From contig JAOTYM010000026.1 in the NCBI GenBank assembly GCA_029861845.1, positions 1 through 41,758 of the forward strand: a DNA stretch of 41,758 bases, given 5' to 3'. Source of the DNA: Gammaproteobacteria bacterium (lineage in GTDB: Bacteria > Pseudomonadota > Gammaproteobacteria > Acidiferrobacterales > SPGG2). Shown here in pieces: positions 8,137 through 16,693 of the stretch. Within the stretch, counting starts at the first letter, position 1; every line of letters begins with the position of its first letter. The notes beneath the pieces were generated by a model. The model saw nothing but the letters and a program-made list of their open reading frames with translations. It did no database searches and was not told the DNA's origin. The position numbers and the translations under genes are program-made.

Positions 8137-9081
8137 GTGCCATCCACGTTTCTTAGCCGACCGTCACCTTTAGTTGGCATCCTTATCATGGTTGCCTCCA
8201 CCGTGGCATTTGCGGGCATGCACGCGGGTGTACGTTATTTGTCCATAGAACAGCATTTGCATCCGTTTGAGATCGCCTTCTTCCGTAACTTTTTTGGGTT
8301 TTTGGTGCTTGTCCCCTGGTTTGTACAAAAGGGCCTCAGTCTTTTGCGCACCCAGAGATTCGGGCTGCACACGGTTAGGGCGCTGATAAACCTGGTGGCA
8401 ATGCTTTTGTTTTTCGTCGCCCTTAGCTTGACACCACTCGCACAAGTACAGGCGTTGGGCTTTACGGCGCCGTTGTTTGCAACCCTCCTGGCGGTGCTGG
8501 TGTTGAGGGAAAAAGTATTCTTATGGCGCTGGGGCGCTCTGATCGTCGGCTTCATTGGCGCCCTAATCATCATTCGCCCCGGCCTCAAGATCATCGATGT
8601 AGGGTCGTTGTTCGTGTTGAGCTCGGCTGCGATATGGGCCGGGACAATCATTATTATCAAGATACTTTCGCGCACCGATTCGTCAGTGACGATTACCGCT
8701 TACATGGTGTTGCTGATGACACCGCTGTCGTTGATACCGGCCGTATTCTATTGGCAGTGGCCCGACTTCGAGCAGTGGTTGTGGCTGGTATTTGTCGGTA
8801 TGTCCGGCACCTTGGCGCAACTAGGGATGGCCCAGGCATTCCGGGTAGCAGAAGCAACGGCTGTGTTGCCGTTTGATTTTATGAAACTGGTTTGGGGGGC
8901 CGCTATTGGGTATCTCTTGTTTGCTGAGGTGCCCGATGTCGGTGTCTGGATCGGCGGCACCACCATTTTTGCCGCCGCCACTTATATTGCCTATCGCGAG
9001 AGTCAGACAAAGGTGAAGCCGGCAACGGCATCGCTAAGCGACACCAAGGTAACACATTCAGAATCTGGTCCCGGTCCTTAA
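8137..9081 (+). CDS. EamA/DMT-family transporter
   Basis: Ten hydrophobic segments in two EamA repeats mark a drug/metabolite transporter. The first repeat begins at LVGILIMVASTVAFAGMHAGVRYL and the second near GSLFVLSSAAIWAGTIIIIKIL. The start is taken as GTG 8137, preceded by TGGAG at 8127-8131, giving a 314-residue protein close to the usual size. An upstream TTG at 8032 would add 35 hydrophilic residues not typical of the family. The C-terminal tail of about 25 residues is polar. These inner-membrane proteins usually export amino acids or metabolites; the substrate is unknown here. It stands alone on the plus strand between two leftward gene runs. Confidence 0.88.
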   Translation: MPSTFLSRPSPLVGILIMVASTVAFAGMHAGVRYLSIEQHLHPFEIAFFRNFFGFLVLVPWFVQKGLSLLRTQRFGLHTVRALINLVAMLLFFVALSLTPLAQVQALGFTAPLFATLLAVLVLREKVFLWRWGALIVGFIGALIIIRPGLKIIDVGSLFVLSSAAIWAGTIIIIKILSRTDSSVTITAYMVLLMTPLSLIPAVFYWQWPDFEQWLWLVFVGMSGTLAQLGMAQAFRVAEATAVLPFDFMKLVWGAAIGYLLFAEVPDVGVWIGGTTIFAAATYIAYRESQTKVKPATASLSDTKVTHSESGPGP

Positions 9082-9130
9082 TGTTGGCGATGCTAACGGC
9101 CAAGATTTCTAAGCAACAATAGGGTCGAGT

Positions 9131-9970
9131 CTAGAGTCCGATTAGCCCGATCTTAAGGCGATCGAAGGTAGCAGCGTCAAACCACGCCACCTGTCGGTCG
9201 AACCACGTTTCAACTTTGCCCAGCGGAAATCGCTCCTTCGACGCTGCGAGATCGGTCGTTCCGATCAGACAGGCGCAGGGTGAATCGCCGAACCGCATCA
9301 ATCGTTTGTGAAGCCAACCGTGTGGTCTGGGTGGGGTGGCCAGCGCAAAGGGTTGATTCTCAAAATGGGCTAGGGTGGCGGCAAAGCTCAAAGATTCGCA
9401 TACCGTCGGCGGTGGCAGATCGTACAGGCGTTGAAACAGTTTACTTGCCCTATCCAAGTCGGCGATCGCGAGTATCACCAGCCCCACTGCCTTCAACTCG
9501 GTGTCGGCTACGCTAACGGAAGGCTTAACGCGATAGTGGCGCGGAGTGCGGTCCTTGAGCACGAACGGCAATAACGCCCCCATAGCGTGATCACCGAGGA
9601 TCACTTGATCCCATTCCACCCGGGTGCCGTCGGGCCGGTCGCGGAACACAGGGGTCGGCCCCTCTACCTTGATGCCCAGGGCTCGGGCGCGTTGTGCTTC
9701 AGCCGCCACGTCGTCCGTCTCCAACGCCCAGGCGCAGGGCCCGCCGTCGCCGACAATGTGCTCATGCCACCACGGTGAAACTCGGTCTGGCCGTAAGCTT
9801 GAAATCAACTCGATATAGGAACCGTCGTCGAAACCGAGCAACGACATATGAGTGACACCATTGGAGTGTGGGCCACCGTAATCAGTCGCCAACTCTACTT
9901 CCGCAAACGCACTTTGTAATGGCTCGAGGCGCGATCCAGCGATAGCCACATGATCGATCTTTAGCTTCAC
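9131..9970 (-). CDS. VOC-superfamily protein, glyoxalase-like domain
   Basis: The 279-residue protein begins KIDHVAIAGSRLEPLQSAF, the first beta-alpha unit of a vicinal oxygen chelate fold, and carries a metal-ligand-like Glu in SYIELISSL. A second, weaker half (VGLVILAIADLDRASKLFQRLYDL) is a duplicated VOC module. It matches the glyoxalase-like domain family rather than glyoxalase I itself. The start codon lies two bases beyond the stop of the aldehyde dehydrogenase upstream, so the two are very likely translated together. A role in handling a dicarbonyl or aldehyde adduct would fit, but the reaction is unknown. Confidence 0.82.
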   Translation of the reverse strand: MKLKIDHVAIAGSRLEPLQSAFAEVELATDYGGPHSNGVTHMSLLGFDDGSYIELISSLRPDRVSPWWHEHIVGDGGPCAWALETDDVAAEAQRARALGIKVEGPTPVFRDRPDGTRVEWDQVILGDHAMGALLPFVLKDRTPRHYRVKPSVSVADTELKAVGLVILAIADLDRASKLFQRLYDLPPPTVCESLSFAATLAHFENQPFALATPPRPHGWLHKRLMRFGDSPCACLIGTTDLAASKERFPLGKVETWFDRQVAWFDAATFDRLKIGLIGL

Positions 9971-9972
9971 GG

Positions 9973-11436
9973 CTACCGCATTACAAACGGATTGGGAACG
10001 TCAATTGCGGTTGAGATCCACACACTCTTGGTTTGCATGTAATCGCGGATCATTTCTTGACCGTTCTCTCGGCCCAATCCGCTGGCCTTGTAGCCGCCAA
10101 AAGGAGACATGTAACTGACCGCGCGGTAGGTATTGACCCACACCGTCCCCGCTTGTAGACGCTCCGCCATTGTAATGGCGCGACGAATATCTTGCGTCCA
10201 CACGCCAGCCGCGAGCCCATAGACAACGTCATTACCGATAGCGACCGCATCATCTTCGTCTTTGAAGGGAATGACCGACAATACTGGACCGAACACTTCC
10301 TCCTGCGCGATGCGCATGGCATTGTTCACACTTGTAAAGATCGTTGGCTCAACAAACCAGCCGTCACCACATTCGGGTCGGCTCGCTTTGTCACCACCGA
10401 GTCGGGTCTCGGCGCCTTCATCTTTAGCGATACCGATGTAATCAAGCACCTTCTGGTATTGCGGTTTGTTGGTTACGGGCCCAACTTGCGTCTCTAGTTG
10501 CATCGGATCTCCCATCTTAGCGGTCTTAGCGAAATCGACGAGCTTTTCAACAAACTCATCGTGAATACTTTCCTGTACGAGCAATCGGGAACCGGCAATA
10601 CAGGTTTGACCGGTTGCAGCAAAGATTCCCGATATGGCGCCCTTCACCGCATTGTCGATATCAGCATCGGCGAACACGATATTGGGCGACTTACCGCCGA
10701 GTTCCAGGCTTACCCGTTTGAGGCCTCGCGCACCGGTTTCGTAGATCTTTTCACCGGTCGCTTTCGACCCGGTAAACGCTACTTTGGCAACAAGCGGGTG
10801 TTCCACCAGAGGTGCGCCAACGTCTGGGCCGAAGCCGGTAACAACGTTGACCACGCCCGGGGGAAAGCCGGCTTGCTCGAACACCTTCATGAACTCGAGT
10901 ATCGACGCCGACGTATATTCGGACGGTTTGATCACTATCGTGTTGCCGGCGGCAAGGGCGGGTGCAAGCTTCCAGGCGGTCAGTAACAGCGGCGAGTTCC
11001 AGGGCACGATCGCCACCACCACACCAAGCGGTTCATGGCGCGTGTAGTTGAAGTTACCGGGTTTGTCCACCGGAATGACGGCACCCTCTATCTTATCGGC
11101 GAGCCCGCCGTAGTAGTAATACCACTGCGGCAAATAGTTGAGTTGCGCGCCCATTTCGGCAAGCAGCTTACCGTTGTCGCGCACCTCGATATTTGCAAGT
11201 TCCTGCGCATGTGTCATTAGCAGGTCACCGAGCTTGCGCAGCAATGCCCCGCGCTGCGACGCTGATAGTTTGGGCCATTCACCACTCGAGAAAGCCTTGT
11301 GGGCAGCCTGTACCGCGCGATTGGTATCGTCGCGGTTACCCCGCGGGATTAGCGCCCACGGTTGCCCCGTAAAAGGATTGTCGCTTTCAAAGTAATCGCC
11401 GGAGCAGGATTCAAGCCACGCTCCGTCGATGTGCAT
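9973..11436 (-). CDS. NAD(P)-dependent aldehyde dehydrogenase
   Basis: This is a full-length (487 residues) member of the ALDH superfamily. It has the PWNSPLL substrate/cofactor strand at 145-151, KPSEYT at 170-175, FTGSKATG at 221-228, general base Glu245 in LELGGKSPN, nucleophile Cys279 in GQTCIAGSR, and EEVFGPVLSV. It oxidises an aldehyde to the acid; the fairly long aromatic stretch YLPQWYYYYGG does not identify the substrate. It is the first of a two-gene unit with the VOC protein and follows the large secreted-protein gene by 78 bases. The only start in the right place is ATG 11436, with a weak ribosome site. Confidence 0.92.
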   Translation of the reverse strand: MHIDGAWLESCSGDYFESDNPFTGQPWALIPRGNRDDTNRAVQAAHKAFSSGEWPKLSASQRGALLRKLGDLLMTHAQELANIEVRDNGKLLAEMGAQLNYLPQWYYYYGGLADKIEGAVIPVDKPGNFNYTRHEPLGVVVAIVPWNSPLLLTAWKLAPALAAGNTIVIKPSEYTSASILEFMKVFEQAGFPPGVVNVVTGFGPDVGAPLVEHPLVAKVAFTGSKATGEKIYETGARGLKRVSLELGGKSPNIVFADADIDNAVKGAISGIFAATGQTCIAGSRLLVQESIHDEFVEKLVDFAKTAKMGDPMQLETQVGPVTNKPQYQKVLDYIGIAKDEGAETRLGGDKASRPECGDGWFVEPTIFTSVNNAMRIAQEEVFGPVLSVIPFKDEDDAVAIGNDVVYGLAAGVWTQDIRRAITMAERLQAGTVWVNTYRAVSYMSPFGGYKASGLGRENGQEMIRDYMQTKSVWISTAIDVPNPFVMR

Positions 11437-11514
11437 TTTATATTTCTCAGTACCTGTGTTTGGGCATGCATGGCAGGCTCTCCTAGTTGGGGCGCTAAAT
11501 CCTTGTTAGAGCGG

Positions 11515-13413
11515 CTATTTGTGCAAGTCCCGGTGCTGGTCTCCAGGACCATATCGATGGCCTTTTTTGGTGTGTGGCGCGCTCTTTGTATCTACTAGGT
11601 GTCGGCTTAACGCTATCAATGGCTTGAGGGCTGCGCGGACGATGGCCCTAAGCGGGTCACTCTCGCGGATGCGGTCAGCGATGGCGGGGCTATATCGGTA
11701 GTAGAGCTCGACAAACTTCTTGCCCACTGCGTTAGGCATCAAATATTGATCTCGGAAGGCGCGTAAGATTGCAACCTCTTTCGCCATCGGGCTGCCGAAG
11801 GCAGCGGTGGCGATGAAGCAATTGTCTTCGCTGCAATTAATACGCGTTTCATCCTCGAAACTATTATTAGCAAGGTTCGGATCCAACTCGCTTAAGCTCA
11901 CGCTCGCGATGTTGATGACTTGTTGCACCACATCGGCACTAACGCGCAGCGTAATTGTCTCGCTGTTACCACCAGTCAGCGTCGCCAGATCGCAGGTAAG
12001 GGTGCTGACTGACAGGGTGCAACTACCGGCACTTGGGTCTACGGACACGAATGTGACGCCACTGGGAAGGGTATCGGTAATCGTCACACCGGTAGCATCG
12101 TCGGCGCTGTTATTCACCACGGTGATGACATAGGTCAAGATGTCGTCCCGGTCCGCACAGTCATCAAAATCGGTCTTGGTCAGGGCCAGGTCTACGCCGG
12201 GTGTAAACTCAAAGGCACCGATGTCGCAGATACCGGCGACCGGAAACGGACGGGCGACGCCACGTTGGTCGGTGGTCGGGCATGTGGCATTGCTACCGCT
12301 ATCAATCGCTGGACTACCTACGGATAGCGCGCGAGTCTGTGTGGGCCCGCCATTGCTGGCTAAAACACCCAGAAGCGGATTTCGATTCGTGATATCCCCC
12401 GCACCAGTGAAACCACACGTATTGGCGCTATCCAGATTATTGCCGCCGGATATGATCGTGCCGCTGCAATTGTTGCCGACGTTATTGGCGACAATAGTAT
12501 TGGTCAGTGTCGCGGTGCCGTTGTTTAAAATTCCACCACCGTTGTTGATCGCGGCCGAGTTGTTGCTAGTGGTAGCGTTGTTGACTGTTACGGTGGCGCC
12601 AGTGGCGTTAAAAATGCCACCACCGGCATCGCTGGCAGTATTGTCTGTAATCGTGCTGTTAGTAAATATCGCGCTGCCAGCATTGAACATGCCGCCACCA
12701 TCAGTACCCGTACCCGTGGCGTCATTGTTGGTCAGTGTACTCGTCGTAACCGTGAGCGTATTCCCGCTGCCGTTGAAAATACCGCCACCGCCATTACCAC
12801 TGGCGTTATTGTTAATCAAAGTACTGTTAGTAAGTGTCAGGGTGCCGAGGTTGAGAATGCCGCCGCCATCGATGCCGGTTACATTGCTGCTAAGCGTGGT
12901 AGCACTGAGCGACAACGTCCCGCGATTGCGAATACCGCCTCCCGACTCGCCAGGGACGTTGCCATTTTGGACCGTTAGATTGGAGATGGTGACCGTGACA
13001 CCGGTACCGGAGGGGTCAATGTCGAAAACGCGGTCGACGCTGCCACCGTTAATAAAGGTATTCGTGGTTCCAGTGCCAGTTACCGTGACATCTTGGGTGA
13101 TGTCAAGATCACCCGAAAGCGCTAGATCGTCTGCCGCCGCACCGGTCAATGTGTAGGTTGCGGCGCCTAGCGTGATCGCATCGGTGCCTGCCAAGGCATT
13201 GGCCTCTTGGACAGCCGCACGCAAGGTGCAATTGCTCGACGCGTCGGCACAGATGCCGTCGCCGGGAGTGACGTCGGGTACATCCGCGGTGCTGTTTACG
13301 ATGAAGGTGACGGGCCAGGCTGGGGTCGCCATGCCGAGTTGCATGATGACTACGACAATAAGGCCGTAAAACCGTATTCGCCAGATTGCTTCGCCGATAC
13401 CAAAACAATACAT
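11515..13413 (-). CDS. Secreted CSLREA / beta-helix / DUF11 / CFI-box-CTERM protein
   Basis: The 632-residue protein has an N-terminal membrane or signal segment (about 12-34), a CSLREA-type module (VNSTADVPDVTPGDGICAD, then CTLRAAVQEANA, 39-72), six imperfect parallel beta-helix repeats each with GGGI(F/L)N (157-310), and a choice-of-anchor-Q-like stretch (NPLLGVLASNGGPTQTRAL). These are followed by one DUF11 domain (LALTKTDFDD to about 516) and a CFI-box ending (CFIATAAFGSPMAKEV from 532). The tail after the CFI box is basic. Such proteins are exported and probably held at the cell surface. Its place inside a run of cytosolic metabolic genes is odd. Function is unknown; adhesion or matrix binding would suit the architecture. 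Confidence 0.88.
   Translation of the reverse strand: MYCFGIGEAIWRIRFYGLIVVVIMQLGMATPAWPVTFIVNSTADVPDVTPGDGICADASSNCTLRAAVQEANALAGTDAITLGAATYTLTGAAADDLALSGDLDITQDVTVTGTGTTNTFINGGSVDRVFDIDPSGTGVTVTISNLTVQNGNVPGESGGGIRNRGTLSLSATTLSSNVTGIDGGGILNLGTLTLTNSTLINNNASGNGGGGIFNGSGNTLTVTTSTLTNNDATGTGTDGGGMFNAGSAIFTNSTITDNTASDAGGGIFNATGATVTVNNATTSNNSAAINNGGGILNNGTATLTNTIVANNVGNNCSGTIISGGNNLDSANTCGFTGAGDITNRNPLLGVLASNGGPTQTRALSVGSPAIDSGSNATCPTTDQRGVARPFPVAGICDIGAFEFTPGVDLALTKTDFDDCADRDDILTYVITVVNNSADDATGVTITDTLPSGVTFVSVDPSAGSCTLSVSTLTCDLATLTGGNSETITLRVSADVVQQVINIASVSLSELDPNLANNSFEDETRINCSEDNCFIATAAFGSPMAKEVAILRAFRDQYLMPNAVGKKFVELYYRYSPAIADRIRESDPLRAIVRAALKPLIALSRHLVDTKSAPHTKKGHRYGPGDQHRDLHK
12483..12945 (-). 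repeat. Coding tandem repeats (beta-helix rungs)
   Basis: This part of the surface-protein gene encodes about six degenerate repeats of 24-30 residues, each with a GGG-hydrophobic-N core followed by a TLTLTNSTL-like strand. At the DNA level the repeats have diverged, apart from short GGCGG-containing cores. This low-complexity make-up also produces a long shadow frame on the opposite strand. Confidence 0.7.
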
Positions 13414-13426
13414 GGTCTAGCCTTCC

Positions 13427-13466
13427 GGCTCTGCGGTTCTATTGGTTGTAGCTGCTCCGCGGAGCC
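13427..13466 (-). terminator. Possible hairpin terminator after the decarboxylase genes
   Basis: A ten-base stem (GGCTCTGCGG facing CCGCGGAGCC, one wobble or mismatch) with a 20-base loop lies between the stop of the decarboxylase PP subunit and the start of the surface-protein gene. No clear T-run follows, so termination is uncertain. Confidence 0.35.
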
Positions 13467-13499
13467 GATCGTACTGTGGTCCAGCCCTAATGATACCGC

Positions 13500-14099
13500 T
13501 TATTCGGTAGCTTTGCTCCCCAGCAGGGATTGGCGAAAACGATTTTTCAGATAAGTCCCGTCGCGTGGCGGAAGAACGGTTGTCACCGGTGTGGCCGTAA
13601 CCTTAACGGCAGTGAAGATCGGGCCGGTTTGCTGGCAGATCACGGGTATTACGGCTTCGAGCTCATCGTCGTTGTACACCGTGGCGCTATACGCAAACCC
13701 AGCTGCGGCGGCAACCCCGGCGAGATCAACGCCATGCTTGGTATGTGTGTCTTGCATGCCGGTCTCGCCATAGGATTCATTGTCAATAACGATGAGCGAC
13801 AGGTTAGAAGGCCGCTGTACGGCGACGGTGGCGATGCCGCCGAGACCCATCAGTTGTTCGCCATCGCCGGTGATCACAAGCACACGCCGTTGCGGCTGCG
13901 CCAAGGCTAGGCCCAGGCCGACCATGGCCGCGCCACCCATAGCACCCCAAAGATAGAAGTTATTGACATGATCACCGGCAGCGGCGACATCCCAGGTAGT
14001 GCTACCGAGCCCGGTCAAGAGTAACGCATCACCACGGTCACGTAGTATGCGTGCGACCACGGCTCGACGATCAAGCGTAATGTCCTTACGGCTGGTCAT
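13500..14099 (-). CDS. ThDP-dependent decarboxylase, PP (beta) subunit, sulfopyruvate/phosphonopyruvate type
   Basis: The 199-residue protein is a stand-alone pyrophosphate-binding domain. The thiamine-diphosphate/Mg2+ motif starts at GDGEQLMGLGG and ends at VIDNESYGETG, the usual GDG-to-N spacing. Together with the next upstream gene it makes a split decarboxylase like ComD/ComE (sulfopyruvate) or the separate halves of phosphonopyruvate decarboxylase. The YGETGMQDTHTKHGVDLAGVA segment is shared with those 2-oxo-3-sulfo/phosphonopropionate enzymes. The expected product would be sulfoacetaldehyde or phosphonoacetaldehyde. It overlaps the alpha gene by 14 bases, so translation is coupled. Substrate choice between sulfonate and phosphonate cannot be settled from the sequence alone. 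Confidence 0.85.
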   Translation of the reverse strand: MTSRKDITLDRRAVVARILRDRGDALLLTGLGSTTWDVAAAGDHVNNFYLWGAMGGAAMVGLGLALAQPQRRVLVITGDGEQLMGLGGIATVAVQRPSNLSLIVIDNESYGETGMQDTHTKHGVDLAGVAAAAGFAYSATVYNDDELEAVIPVICQQTGPIFTAVKVTATPVTTVLPPRDGTYLKNRFRQSLLGSKATE

Positions 14100-14616
14100 C
14101 GCCCCAGTTCTTGAATCCGATAATCCTTTGCGAGATCAGGACCGCTACCGCACGGTAGGCGTCAAAAGCCAGACGCGCGGCGGCATCCACTGTTTCGGCT
14201 AGTCTGTCGGCCGTATCGACTGGCCGCACAATGACCCCCATGCTCTCCAGTACCCGCTTCGTGCCTTGCCCCATCGGCACCTGCCAGGGATTAAATTCAC
14301 CCCACTGACCGCGCATGGTGACCAGGGTCAGAAAGGGAAAGCGACATTCTTGGATCATCGACAGCATGTTGATGCAATTGCCGACACCACTCGATTGCAT
14401 AAGCAAGACACCGCGTTCGCCACCCAACCAAGCGCCAGCGATGATGCCAATGCCTTCTTCTTCCGTTGTTAGCGCGATAGTGTTTAGGGTGGGATCGTTC
14501 TTACTGCGTTCGATCAAACGTATATGTCCGGCGTCGGGTACATACGCTACTTGTCGCACATTGATCTGCTTTAAAACGTCGAAGATCTCGTCGGCCCATG
14601 GTTGCGTATCTGTCAT
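14086..14616 (-). CDS. ThDP-dependent decarboxylase, PYR (alpha) subunit
   Basis: This 176-residue protein is the pyrimidine-binding half of the split enzyme. It has the catalytic Glu in LTTEEEGIGIIAGAWLGG and the strand ERGVLLMQSSGVGNCINMLSM, both typical of sulfopyruvate and phosphonopyruvate decarboxylase alpha chains. The N-terminal VAYVPDAGHIRLIE differs from the more usual VPCS or VPDS beginning. It follows the enoyl-reductase-like gene by 21 bases and overlaps the beta gene. It would work in the cytoplasm as an alpha/beta oligomer. Confidence 0.85.
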   Translation of the reverse strand: MTDTQPWADEIFDVLKQINVRQVAYVPDAGHIRLIERSKNDPTLNTIALTTEEEGIGIIAGAWLGGERGVLLMQSSGVGNCINMLSMIQECRFPFLTLVTMRGQWGEFNPWQVPMGQGTKRVLESMGVIVRPVDTADRLAETVDAAARLAFDAYRAVAVLISQRIIGFKNWGDDQP

Positions 14617-14637
14617 GGCTTATCGACGCTCTGGTAC

Positions 14638-15645
14638 TTAGGCGTGGCCTTGGGCAGGCAGTACGCCGTTGGGTGTAACTAGAATCTTGCCACTACGGCC
14701 ACTACGTCCGGCATGGGCAATCGCGGTCCTGATGTCTTCGATGGGGTAAGTCTTCTCGATATCGACATGTAACGAGCCGTCGGCAATGCGCCCCGCGAGT
14801 TGCCCGTAGAGTGCAGTGATGTCATCGAATGACATTTTGGGTAGTACCTTCGCCAGCCAGAACCCGGTCAGCGTGATACCGCGGAAGATCGTTTGGTCGC
14901 TTCGCAACATGCAGGGTTTGCCGGATAGCAGGCCGTAATTCACGATGGTGGCGCCATCGGTCAGACAATCGGCAAGCCGCATGCAGATATCACCGGCAAC
15001 CGCGTCGATGGCGAGCCGAATCGCTGCGTTGTCAGCCGCTGATTTCACACGCGCCGGGAGGTCATCGCCATCGACCAATACCACATCGGCACCAATCGCC
15101 GTTAGTGGTTCGATCAAGGCGGCGCGCCGTACCACGTTCACGGTGCGAATGGCGCTGGCCTTTGCAAGTCGAATGATGTTATGACCGACACCGGAATTCG
15201 CGGCATCCTGGATCAACCAGTCGCCTGGGTTAAGGGTTTCGTAGTCGTGTAGCATTAACCACGCCGTGGCCGGGTTGATCTTTAGCATGGCAAGTTGCAG
15301 TACATCCACCCCATGCGGCACTTTGAGCACCTGGTGATGTTTTACTTTGCGCTGTTGCACCCAGTTATCGCGGCCCATCAGGATCACACGATCACCCGGG
15401 GCGACATTGCTCACGTCGATACCAACGCGTGTTATGCAACCGACTCCCTCGGAGCCGGGGATGGCCGGGAGCACTGGCTTGATGGCATAGTCACCGGCGA
15501 TGGTAAGCAGGTCCACCGGGTTTATTGGAAACGCCTCGACCTCGACTACCACTTCATCATCCAGCGGCACACCGACATCGTCGACTTCGACACAGTCAGT
15601 GACTTCGTGCGGCGGTCCGAAGGATGTGAATTGTACAATCTTCAT
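14638..15645 (-). CDS. MDR-superfamily oxidoreductase, trans-2-enoyl-CoA reductase (MECR)-like
   Basis: This 335-residue zinc-free MDR protein has the MECR/Etr1-type segment LKINPATAWLMLHDYETLNPGDWLIQ followed by the NADP-binding loop NSGVGHNIIRLAK. The GroES-like N-terminus (FPINPVDLLTIAGDY, then IPGSEGVGCI) also fits. MECR reduces the double bond of enoyl thioesters; relatives act on other activated alkenes. It lies 15 bases after the desulfhydrase-like gene and 21 before the decarboxylase, so it belongs to that operon, but its step there is not obvious. Confidence 0.82.
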   Translation of the reverse strand: MKIVQFTSFGPPHEVTDCVEVDDVGVPLDDEVVVEVEAFPINPVDLLTIAGDYAIKPVLPAIPGSEGVGCITRVGIDVSNVAPGDRVILMGRDNWVQQRKVKHHQVLKVPHGVDVLQLAMLKINPATAWLMLHDYETLNPGDWLIQDAANSGVGHNIIRLAKASAIRTVNVVRRAALIEPLTAIGADVVLVDGDDLPARVKSAADNAAIRLAIDAVAGDICMRLADCLTDGATIVNYGLLSGKPCMLRSDQTIFRGITLTGFWLAKVLPKMSFDDITALYGQLAGRIADGSLHVDIEKTYPIEDIRTAIAHAGRSGRSGKILVTPNGVLPAQGHA

Positions 15646-15660
15646 CGGGCTGGCGTGTCG

Positions 15661-16665
15661 TCAGTCGTTACGAAAGCGAAATTCATGACGTTGGGCAAAC
15701 AATCCGAATATGCCACCGGTGTGAACAAAAACAATATTGTTCGCGCTACTTAAACGGCCGTTTTCGATTTCTTTGAGCATGGCGTGGAACGCCTTACCGG
15801 TGTAGACGGGATCTAGAATGATGCCTTCGGTCTTTGCCACCCGGCTGATGGTGTCGAAAACTACTGGCTCGGCTTTGCCGTAGCAAGGACCGAGATAGCC
15901 ATCGATGACATTGATGGCTGGCGTTTGGACATCTAGGTCCTGTCCGTAGCGTTCCCTCCACGCACGCAAATCGTTACGGATTTTGGCCTCGAAATATTGG
16001 GCGTTATCATCCGCTACATTGATCCCCCAAACCGTTGTACCAATGTTGTGATAAATATTTCCGGCGACAAGGCCGGCAAGCGTGCCACCCGAACCGTTGG
16101 CACACACAATAAAGTCGGGCGAAAACCCCAGGTCTTCGCTTTCGGTCTTTAGTTCCTTGCAGGCCACCACATAACCCCACAAACCGATTTCGTCACTCGC
16201 GCCGGCCGGTACGATAAACACCTTGCGGCCCAGTTTTACATAGTGTTCTGCCAATTCTGAAAAGATTTCGCTGTGGCGCGCGTAATACTCCTCGCGCGGA
16301 TAAAACGAGAATTCGGCGCCGACGATGTGATCGAGGAACAAATTACCGTCGGGCAGTCCCGCCGGCACACCGCGCAAAAACAAATGTACCTTAAGACCTA
16401 GGCGTGCGCCGATGATCGCGGTGGCGCGACAGTGATTAGACTGCAGTCCACCGCAAGTTATGAGGGTGTCGCAGCCTTCCGTCAACGCTTGCGCAAACGT
16501 GAATTCGAGTTTGCGTACCTTGTTGCCGCTGAGGGCTGAACCGGTCAGGTCGTCACGCTTCATCCATATTCGCGGCCCACCGATTTCTCTCGATAGCCTG
16601 TCGAGCGGTACCAGTGGCGTAGGCAGTCGCGCCAGCGAAAGGCGCGGAGGCTGTGTAATCCGCAT
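15661..16665 (-). CDS. D-cysteine desulfhydrase / L-cysteate sulfo-lyase family PLP enzyme
   Basis: This 334-residue fold-type II PLP protein belongs to the ACC deaminase/D-cysteine desulfhydrase family. The PLP lysine is Lys49 in SGNKVRKLEF. GGLQSNHCRATA binds the substrate carboxylate and NGSGGTLAGLVAG binds the PLP phosphate. Known members include DcyD (D-cysteine to pyruvate, sulfide, ammonia) and CuyA (L-cysteate to pyruvate, sulfite, ammonia). The adjacent sulfopyruvate/phosphonopyruvate-type decarboxylase makes a C3-sulfonate role like CuyA attractive, but the two functions cannot be told apart by eye. It starts at ATG 16665, 28 bases after the TerB-like gene. Confidence 0.85.
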   Translation of the reverse strand: MRITQPPRLSLARLPTPLVPLDRLSREIGGPRIWMKRDDLTGSALSGNKVRKLEFTFAQALTEGCDTLITCGGLQSNHCRATAIIGARLGLKVHLFLRGVPAGLPDGNLFLDHIVGAEFSFYPREEYYARHSEIFSELAEHYVKLGRKVFIVPAGASDEIGLWGYVVACKELKTESEDLGFSPDFIVCANGSGGTLAGLVAGNIYHNIGTTVWGINVADDNAQYFEAKIRNDLRAWRERYGQDLDVQTPAINVIDGYLGPCYGKAEPVVFDTISRVAKTEGIILDPVYTGKAFHAMLKEIENGRLSSANNIVFVHTGGIFGLFAQRHEFRFRND

Positions 16666-16693
16666 TCAGTTTCGTCGAGGCGAGCAAAGAACA

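Noticed and set aside
12140..13156. Long plus-strand frame (338 codons) opposite the surface-protein gene
   Set aside because: It mirrors the repeat region of the real gene, is low in complexity (Pro/Leu/Val/Ser rich) and matches no family.
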